Assembly (NCBI GenBank): GCA_950295325.1
Contig: OX485804.1
Location: forward strand, 48,670,001-48,734,000
DNA from: Polytrichum commune
Taxonomy: Eukaryota; Streptophyta; Polytrichopsida; Polytrichales; Polytrichaceae
Direction of reading: 5' to 3'
Length of the DNA stretch: 64,000 bases
A model generated the notes under the pieces. That model ran no database searches, was not told the DNA's origin, and saw nothing but the letters and a program-made list of their open reading frames with translations. Below are positions 56,827 to 64,000 of this stretch, one piece after another. Every line of letters starts with the position of its first letter. Position 1 is the stretch's first letter. The translations under genes were made by a program, and so were the position numbers.

Positions 56827-59800
56827 TCACCTGACCTCCCCACATTTTGAGATGGTAACTTTTTCATAAGGTCTATTAAATCCTTTCTCGGCAACAACTG
56901 CACGGGAATCTCCGATCAGCTTTGCAACCCTGAAATACACATCAAAATGTGAATCAGTTCCAGCTCACTGCAAGCTCTTTTATGAAGAAACTTGTTTGAT
57001 TCTTCATCCCTTGCAACTAATGCGCATCACACTGCTATCATATCAGGTCATACTGCATTTCGGATCATTAGTTTGGGGAGTCCCATAGCTAGAAATTATA
57101 TAGCAGAAACCAATGAGAGCAAGGGGCAATGAGGGGTATGGAAGCTAGGAGATTTAGGGTAAGGATATAGTAGGTCATGTGCATTCCTTGGGCAACCATC
57201 ACCAATTGAAAGATGCATCGGACAATCATGTCTGTCAATGTTATATAGATTGTGTTGACTATTAGTTGCATGTCTTTTATTTTCCTTGGTTATTTCTCTT
57301 TATTTCATCACTTTGTGCATGCCCTCTGCTTTTCCCCTTTCAACACATTGTCATAATCTTAGAGGTTGTTAGATTTTACATGAGCACAGTGAGGGATGAA
57401 AGGTAGATTCCACTTGTTTTTGTTAGAGTATATGCAGTCTCATCGTTCCAATGATGTGACACCTCTATAGACTTTTCGTTCTCTGAATGTTTATGGGACA
57501 TTGATGGGGGGAGGTCCAGTATGGGAAGCAAAGATACATAAATCAGTTATGACCCACCTGAGGTACATGATGCTAAAACTGTCAACTTAAGTGCCTAGCA
57601 TAGGTACTATTCTTAGATTTTAGAAGTTTTGGAGATTTTTGTTAGCAAATGACATGAGATTCCAAACCACCAAAGTGTGTCTTAATTGGATTCCATACGC
57701 AAACGTTTCAAGGGTTCAAAGTTATATTGGTAGATGGCCCAAAAGCATCATGAGAAGCCTGATGTTAAAGTGGTGGACATTCTCATATTCAATATGCACT
57801 GACTGTGTAAGATTTCAAGGTGTTGGTTTTGTGTGAGGTAATGGTTTAGTATGCTCTAAGGTATGTGGGTGCTATTTGGTTCATTATTCATGTTCTCCAA
57901 CTTCTATCGATTAGATTTACACAACAAAACTTGTGTTGCATTAGCAAACTTGTGGTGAAGCATCAGCAAAAACCGGATATGAAAATCTGACCTCCCCTAA
58001 TTTAGTAACGGTTATCGGAAGTGCAAGTTTGTTGATTCCTCAGTGGAATACTTAAGTCCTCCTAGCTGTGTTCACTATTGAGTGTGGAGTAGTTTTAGAT
58101 GGAGTCCAACCTCTTTCAAACATGTGCATGTATGGTGTTTGTTCTTTGATCCTTGCCTAACCACACATCAATCAAATACAGGTGTCTAAATAAGAAACAC
58201 AACCAAATAACACACGCATACAAATGCACCTACTGTACATGCAAATGAGACATGACCAAAAACATGAGATACATGGTAGATGGGTCTTTAAGTGGCTTGC
58301 TTTCTTAATTGGGTCCCTATATTTGATTACTACGTGGTTTGATGAGGTGAAGAGCAAACCTCATAAAGACACATGCTTCAAAGAGATTGGACTACATCTT
58401 CAAACACTAATAACAACTCTACACTCAATAGTGCCAAACGCAATTGGGAGGACCTACCTATCCGGTTAAGAAATCAGCAAACATGCACTTCTGATAACCA
58501 GAACTAAATCAGGAGGGATCCCATCAGGAGGGATCCCATTTTCAATCCGGATTTTGCAGATGTTTGATCGCAGATTCGCTAATGCAGCACAAAAACAAGC
58601 TTTGTTGTGTAAATCTACTCGGTAGAAGTTGGAGAACATCAGAAAAACAACGAACCAAATAACACCCACATAAAACGGTGTGGTGAAGAGATGGGGTGCG
58701 GACACTTACTGGAAGTAGGGGCTGCTGGTGTTTTCTTGCACAACTTTGACGCTCCGGATTCGGTCGAGGACATCCATTCCTTGGATCACTTGCCCAACCA
58801 CCGTGTTGGTCTGATCGAGCTCCGGTGCATCCGCCGTCGCGATCATGAACTCGGTGCCGTTCGGGTCCGGCCGGGACGCCTCCTCGATCGTCACGAACGT
58901 CCCGTCCTTGGCCACGAGCTTCGTCTTCGGGGGCGGCTTCGTGGAGTCGATGGCGACGAGGGAGACGGTGCCCTTCACATTCCTCGGCCGTTGCTTCTGC
59001 TCCTCGAGCCTCACCATCTCGTCGATTAAAGTCTCGGCGGTGTCACCCCCCGTGAACTTGGCCGCGTCTTCGACCCCCCCGGTCAGGCTGAACGTCCGGA
59101 CGCCGATGTTTTGGATGTAGGTTTTGGTGATCTTGTAGAATTCTTTTCGCCGGAACCCGATTCCTCGTTTCCCGGCTGCGAGCTCCGCGAACCTCTGAGC
59201 GCCGATAGGTACCGTGTCGCCGAAGAGGCCGATCACAATCTGACCCGCCGGTTGCCCGTCGATAGCTATGTCCATGAAGACTTTCTTCGTGATCGGCAGA
59301 GTGGAGGGCAACTCCTCTGCGACGGCATTGGTGTCCACACCTGATTGAGATCCAACAAGGCCTCCTGCCACTAGGAGTGGGATGTGCAAGACTGACCTCC
59401 TTGCAAACTTCGACTCTCCCGCGGACACCTTGCCTTCCTGACACACACTGCAAATCGTAACAGAGAAGCGAGGGATGAGTATTACAGCGTGTCCTCAATT
59501 TTTCAGATTCACATCCAATATTTGCTTCTCAGAGCGTAGCCCCCCTTAACAGTATCCCATAAATATCTAGAGAAGGAAATCCTGTAGAGGTGCCTCGTCT
59601 CTGAGAGATGAACGATTACATGTAGTTTAACAAAAACAAGTAAAATCAACCTTCCCTCCCTACCTACCTATCTACATTCCTTCCTCACCTTCCTTTGCCC
59701 TTATCGTACTCTCCATTCTCCCTTCCTTCCTACCTCATGCATTCATTGATCTTCCCTTGGTCTCATATTAATTGTGTTCAAGTAAGCTTTCGTAAGTTCC

Positions 59801-61229
59801 AAGATTATGACTACGTGTTTCAAAGAAAAAGTAGAGGCATGCAAGACACGATGAAATGACCAAGAAAAAGAAAAGACATCCAACTACTAATTAACACAAA
59901 ACATATTACATTGACAGCCTTGATTGTCCAATGCACACTTCAATTTAGTTCCAGTGGTCACGAGCACGTCCAAGGAATGCACACAGGACCTGCTACCCCA
60001 ATTCTCCTAGCTTTATCTCTAACTTTCATACCCCTAGTTGACCCTTGCTCTCATTGGTAGCTGCTATTTTATCCTCAATATTTATGGAGCTCGCATTGGA
60101 CTGCACAGGGGATGGCTTACACCCAGATCACCCCCCGATCACGACTCTAGGGTTGGTTGAATGCGAGCTTTCCACAGTAAGGGCGATTAGTGTGAAAAAT
60201 AGATTCCGATGCAACACTCGACAGAGTACTCCAACAACACAATTGAACAGCAAGAGCCACGTTCCAGATTCAAAGATTTGCAAACCATCAGTGGCCGAGA
60301 CCAGGTTCACATGAACTGATGAAAATCTTAAATGCAAAACTGTTGAATTCTCACGTATGAGTTCTCTGGGTGCATTCCGGACCCGAATAGATACAAGAAT
60401 ATGACAATCCTAGGAATGGAATTTCACACCTAAGAATTGGTTGGGGGGCAATGGAATGGCAATGCAAGCTAAGGCTATGGAGGATTAAGTTCTGTTCATT
60501 GCCCATCTAATCTGCAAATTTATCTCCTCTTCACCAAACGTGATCTCGTCGCTTCCGAATCCCGGAGCTCAACCTACCGCTAATATTCTTCCAGATTTCA
60601 AGTCCGAGTACCTAATCGACGACATTGAGTATTTAGCCCCAAGCAATCTAAAACATCATCACGATAGAGAACTGATCCATCTCCCAACCATCCCCAAAAT
60701 TTCGCAGAACATCGCTAGCCGAAACCAGGTATTATGAACTGATGAGAAATTTAATTTCAAAACTGCTCATTGCTCAAGTTTGAGTTCTCCGGATGCATCC
60801 CAGACCCGAATAGATACAAGAATATAAACAGAATTGCACACCTATGGAATGGAAATGGAATGGCAACGCAAGCTAAGGCTATGGAGAATTCGAACCATGT
60901 TCGGTTCATCGCCCATCTAATCTGCAGATTCATCTCCCTGTCACCAAACATGATTTCGTCGACTCCGAATCACGGAGCTCAACCTACCGCTAACATTCTT
61001 CCAGATTTCAAGTCCGGGTACCTAAATCGGCGACATTGAGTCTTTGACCCCAAATAAGCGTAAAACATACAGAACTGATCCACCTCCCAACCATCCCCGA
61101 GTTAGAGTGCAATGCCACTACGTACACACAGATTCGAGAAGGAGAAGCCGAAGGGTGACCACTCCGCGTGGTAGGAGCCGACAGAGTGCGCAACTGCAGT
61201 CCTGGGCACCACTGGCCCAGCGCTGCCAT
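56827..61229 (-). CDS. Thylakoid-lumen cyclophilin-type protein (CYP26-2/CYP28-like), 3 exons
   Basis: Minus-strand exons are 61229-61126, 59447-58710 and 56929-56827. The introns are GT-AG (donors GTACGT and GTAAGT) and all phases agree. Exon 1 encodes a Ser/Thr/Arg-rich stretch (MAALGQWCPGLQLRTLSAPT), typical of a chloroplast transit peptide. Exon 2 opens with a twin-arginine lumenal signal (KFARRSVLHIPLLVAGGL) ending near AVAEELP, then the cyclophilin-like domain: VFMDIAIDGQPAGQIVIGLF, KFTGGDTAE, PPPKTKLVAKDG, NGTEFMIATADAPELDQTN, VVGQVIQGMDVLDRI. Exon 3 gives VAKLIGDSRAVVAEKGFNRP and ends KVTISKCGEVR. The length is about 315 residues. The domain lacks the usual FHR..F catalytic run, as in the CYP26-2/CYP28 group, so prolyl isomerase activity is doubtful. 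The likely role is thylakoid-lumen chaperoning or assembly. The gene appears intact. Confidence 0.93.
57862..58680. mobile_element. Element with ~250 bp inverted arms in the cyclophilin intron
   Basis: The left arm (about 57868-58110) matches the complement of the right arm (about 58400-58678). Matching segments are 'tatgtgggtg.tatttggttc', 'ttctccaacttcta', 'agatttacacaacaaa' and 'tcagaagtgca.gtttgctga' (variant), then 'cactattgagtgt'. The two arms are clearly diverged. A tandem 16 bp 'ggagggatcccatcag' doublet is in the right arm. No target duplication was resolved. It lies wholly in intron 2. Confidence 0.7.
60265..61100. repeat. Tandem duplication (~410 bp) in cyclophilin intron 1
   Basis: 60340-60740 and 60764-61100 share 'gacccgaatagatacaagaa', 'gcaagctaaggctatgga', 'tcgcccatctaatctgca', 'ggagctcaacctaccgcta', 'attcttccagatttcaagtc' and 'aactgatccacctcccaacc'. 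The tail of a third copy ('gccgagaccaggt..atgaactgatgaaaa') precedes at 60290-60345. It is close to exon 1 but does not include it. Confidence 0.85.
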
Positions 61230-62548
61230 GGCCGAGCTCCTATGAATTCCCACCAGCACTCCTGAATTTGGAGTGGCGGTTCTTCCCGCGAGTCAACCAC
61301 TGCTCCGCACCAATTCCAACGCTCTTGAAGCCCAAGTAAGCTGCTGTAACTGCGATCCTTCTCCTGCAGATTCCTTCTCCTGTTGTGGCGTGTGATGATT
61401 GCTTGCGTCTCCAAGTGATTGAGGCCGCGGCAGAGGAGAGTAGCGCCGGCGTAGTGGGAAGATTGCTGACTGACTTGCGTAGGGCGCCGGTGATTGGGGC
61501 CAGGCAGATAAGGTGGTGGGCTAACCCGCTGGGCCGGATCTTCCTCCGTCATGGCACCCACACTACGTATCCTAGTTGAGTTATGCCCCCTTCCCACCTG
61601 ACTTTACCAAATAACCAAAGTGTATTGTCTAAAAACCGGGTAAAGCTCCCTCGGATATAGCGGAGGCACCCGGCTAAGGTAGAGGGTGCTTAAACCAACA
61701 CTTTAAGCTATTGCACATACATATGGCTATGTGGTTGATATATAAAATATATATTCATATTAGCCTTTGGGCTAAACATAGGTATCAAGAAAGAAAAAAT
61801 ATTTTTAGTCTCAATTGAATATTTGATGAATATTCAAAGTCAAAACTACTAGCTTCCTTATACCAATCCATAGGTCCCGTGTATGGCAACCTCGCATATG
61901 ATGAGGACCCCCACCTTCATTGCCTAGAACCAACACAACATAGCTGGGTACTAGACCCAAACTACATCAAAGCCCAAGTAGTAATGGTATGCAAAGCCAC
62001 ACGGCTACCTCCATGATCCCTCCCGGTTCGCTTGCAAAACCATCACCTTGCATCCCGGGAACCGACCCCCTTTGCATCCCGGAAAATGACCCTTATGTGC
62101 TTTATGGGCCTACCTCCTTGGCGTTGTGAATAGAATGACTAGAATAGGCATTGACAAGCCACCCTAATCCCACCTTGAACCAACCCGAGATAGAGTGGAG
62201 CCCGTTACATACCCTACATGAAGGTCATGGAGGCCGCTATGAGGTGGCACCACAATGGCACCTAAAACCGTCACTTCGTGGGCCTAGACACTCCTACACT
62301 GCCGGGTACGGTTCAAGGTTGTAGAGTGTTGGCAATTGGGAGGCGTTTATAGGTGTTGGTTTTGGATGGGGTGTTGGATTTAGCACCCTCTACCTTATCC
62401 CAATGCACCTACAAGAACTTGCTCCAGGGATTTTTCCAAGTAGGTTTTAGTTAAGTAGCTTTCACACATGTTCATTGTTTTATTCACGAAGCAATGACAT
62501 GTTGGGTAGTTTTTGTCCCGTCCCCAAATGCCTTACTACTCACCTATC
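61230..62548. other. Cyclophilin promoter side and spacer
   Basis: The first ~350 bp is GC-richer and presumably holds the cyclophilin 5'UTR and promoter. The phrase 'ttatgcccccttcccacctgactt' at 61582 recurs at 62549. The rest has no supported gene. Confidence 0.5.
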
Positions 62549-62810
62549 TTATGCCCCTTCCCACCTGACTTCAGCTAAGACTAAAAGTTGGTTCTAACAA
62601 ACCGGCCTTCACACCATCGACAATATCTAGTGCCGAGCCTAGTTGGCAAATGATGTGGCATGGCTTAAAAGTGGAGGTTTTAAGCCTCAACCACCGACCC
62701 TCCCTCCCATCGGTACCTAAACATGAGGCAAGAATATAGGAGCTCTAAAAGTGTCGCCTCCCGCCCCTGTGATTGGTTACTTTTTAGTCTTAGCTATGAG
62801 GGGCACAAGG
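62549..62810. mobile_element. Possible small inverted-repeat element
   Basis: The left side TTATGCCCCTTCCCACCTGAC continues to AGCTAAGACTAAAAGTTGG. The right side, read as complement, is TTGTGCCCCTCATAGCTAAGAC then TAAAAAGTAACC. The shared parts are TGCCCCT and AGCTAAGACTAAAA. The related terminus at 61582 suggests a family. No target duplication was confirmed. Confidence 0.45.
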
Positions 62811-62879
62811 AGCTTCATTAACAAAAACTGATGGTAAGGGGCGTACCACACTGCAGGCACACGGGCCTGACCTGACGCG

Positions 62880-63208
62880 GGGATTGGCTGCAGGCAGGCC
62901 TGTCGTACCCCACTGGCGGCACTTCGAACTCGAAAAGCCTGACGTGGCTCTACCGCTTCTCTTGGACAACTTCCAGGGGCCCCCGGTTGGAACTTCGACC
63001 CCCAAGTTTGGACTGGCCACTCTCCTCTTCTCCCGCCGATTGGGCTGCCAGCTCAGGCCCTTCTCCAGCCTGCCGGGACGGGACGACTCCTCTCCAACCC
63101 AGCCGGCTTCTCTCCACCCAGCCGCAGTCTGCAGCCTCCGTACACAGCCAAACGCCCTGGAGCGCCGCTTCTCATCAATCACTGCTACAGTACTGCTTTG
63201 CTGCACAG
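62880..63208 (+). other. Probable 5' leader exon of the gene at the window end
   Basis: A GC-rich stretch ends in TGCTGCACAG followed by the consensus donor GTAAGT at 63209. The acceptor TTGTGTTTAG at 63567 directly precedes the ATG at 63569. The open frame in this exon (from 62884) does not join the downstream ATG in frame, so it is likely leader sequence. The start is not fixed. Confidence 0.5.
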
Positions 63209-63239
63209 GTAAGTGATTATTTAATTTGTTTTTGTTATT

Positions 63240-63530
63240 TAGGTCGCTTCTTTGCTTATGCACATTTTGTTTATGCACATTTTTTTTTGTGCTTTGCTTA
63301 TGCTTCTTTGTTTATGCACATTTTGTATATGCTTGCTTTGCTTATGCACATTTTGTTTATGCACATTTTGCTTTTGCTTTGCTTATGCTTCTTTGTTTAT
63401 GCACATTTTGTATATGCTTGCTTTGCTTATGCACATTTTGTTTATGCACATTTTGCTTTTGCTTTGCTTATGCTTCTTTGTTTATGCACATTTTGCTTTT
63501 GCTTTGCTTATGCACATTTTGTTCATTTTG
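63240..63530. repeat. Minisatellite in the intron before the last gene
   Basis: A unit of ~85 bp built from 'tatgcacattttg', 'cttttgctttgcttatgc' and 'ttctttg' is repeated about three times ('cttatgcttctttgtttatg' near 63297, 63382 and 63467). Phe/Leu/Cys-rich frames across it are low-complexity artefacts. Confidence 0.9.
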
Positions 63531-63568
63531 GTAACCTCCTTTTTATCTTCAATGTGGTTGTGTTTAGG

Positions 63569-64000
63569 ATGGAGTCACAGGGGAATAAGCGGGAAGCGGT
63601 CAGGGCCAACCCTAGTGTTGTGCTTTGTGGCATCCCCAATGTCCCAGTGAGTGCAAATTCTGCACAACGTCCTCCCATCCTTCCCCCTTCGTACTTTCAT
63701 GGCTTTCACGGGGCGGGGAATTCAATGCCCTTTTTATATCCCCATTCCTACATGCCCCAAAATCCAGGGTTTGGGTTTGGGTCTCCTCCCCAAAGCTCTC
63801 CTAGCGCAACAATTGATCTCACGGAGGGATCACAAAAGCGGTGCTCCCAACAATCCGTCATAGACCATTCCAAGCCCAACAAAAAAAGAAGAGCTCCCCG
63901 GAAGAAACCCGAAATTGTTGAATTGGACGATGGCAAGGACGATGTGGACGTCCTCAAGACTGCTCATCATTGGAAGGACCACTGGGCCATTCAGCTAATC
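63569..64000 (+). CDS. N-terminal part of a nuclear protein, possibly Myb/SANT-like transposon-associated factor
   Basis: 144 codons are open from ATG 63569 to the window end, with no stop. The ATG lies one base after an acceptor (TTTAG|G). The N-terminus MESQGNKREAVR is followed by a Pro/Phe/Gly-rich stretch (PPILPPSYFHGFHGAGNSMP, then FGFGSPPQSSPS), an ATIDLTEGS motif, the basic cluster KPNKKRRAPRKKPE likely to be a nuclear localisation signal, an acidic ELDDGKDDVD segment, and finally KTAHHWKDHWAIQLI. A basic/acidic linker leading into a Trp-containing helix resembles the start of the trihelix/Myb-SANT-like domain found in PIF/Harbinger second proteins and in domesticated factors. The DNA-binding helices would lie beyond the window, so the assignment is inference. 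The protein is partial. Confidence 0.6.
   Translation, partial: MESQGNKREAVRANPSVVLCGIPNVPVSANSAQRPPILPPSYFHGFHGAGNSMPFLYPHSYMPQNPGFGFGSPPQSSPSATIDLTEGSQKRCSQQSVIDHSKPNKKRRAPRKKPEIVELDDGKDDVDVLKTAHHWKDHWAIQLI

Noticed and set aside
63226-63650. Phe/Leu/Cys-rich plus-strand frames
   Set aside because: They follow the minisatellite in the intron and change register with it.

Overview
The window is nuclear DNA from a plant in the broad sense (land plant or streptophyte alga). It holds a 13-exon GTG/COLD1 (GPR89-type) membrane protein gene, a plant-type sucrose/H+ symporter (SUT) gene and a thylakoid-lumen cyclophilin gene with a twin-arginine transit peptide, all with GT-AG introns and wide repeat-rich spacers. 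I cannot name the species. No seed-plant-type LTR retrotransposon is recognisable; the repeats are mainly small DNA transposons, tandem arrays, one LINE fragment and one Helitron.

Layout. 0-11 kb has no convincing gene. It contains a ~240 bp tandem array (73-1615) with a MITE inside it, a Stowaway-like element, two PIF/Harbinger-type elements with TTA target duplications, a ~265 bp tandem array (5120-6450) and microsatellites. 11.3-17.9 kb (minus) is the complete GTG/COLD1 gene, reconstructed exon by exon to 472 residues. 19-32 kb is transposon ground: CACTAAA-ended MITEs flanked by TA, a 3' LINE fragment (RNase H, CCHC, PD-(D/E)XK-like end), a pogo-like element interrupted by another MITE, and foldback elements. 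32.6-37 kb carries the SUT gene, with a probable 5'UTR intron, one frameshift in the coding region and a decayed tandem copy of its 3' end. A tRNA-Cys(GCA) lies at 37.8 kb, followed by a Mutator-type MITE with a perfect 9 bp target duplication, a hAT transposase remnant and a tRNA-Cys fragment.

40-42 kb is a 2.2 kb PIF/Harbinger-type element containing an 84 bp near-perfect palindrome. 43-44 kb (minus) holds a spliced gene I do not recognise. 45.4-49.8 kb (minus) is a degenerate Helitron Rep/helicase, with a SET/MYND-gene exon fragment directly downstream. 54-55.2 kb has the first exon of a small GNAT-fold acetyltransferase, preceded by tandem repeats that include a copy of its own start codon region. 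56.8-61.2 kb (minus) is the three-exon lumenal cyclophilin gene. The window ends inside an open exon (63569-64000) of a nuclear protein that resembles transposon-associated Myb/SANT-like factors.

The cellular genes look like independent single loci (membrane signalling, sucrose transport, thylakoid protein folding) and not a pathway cluster. Most of the notable structure is in the mobile elements and in local partial duplications of genes: the SUT 3' end, the acetyltransferase 5' end, the tRNA-Cys 5' half and the cyclophilin intron.
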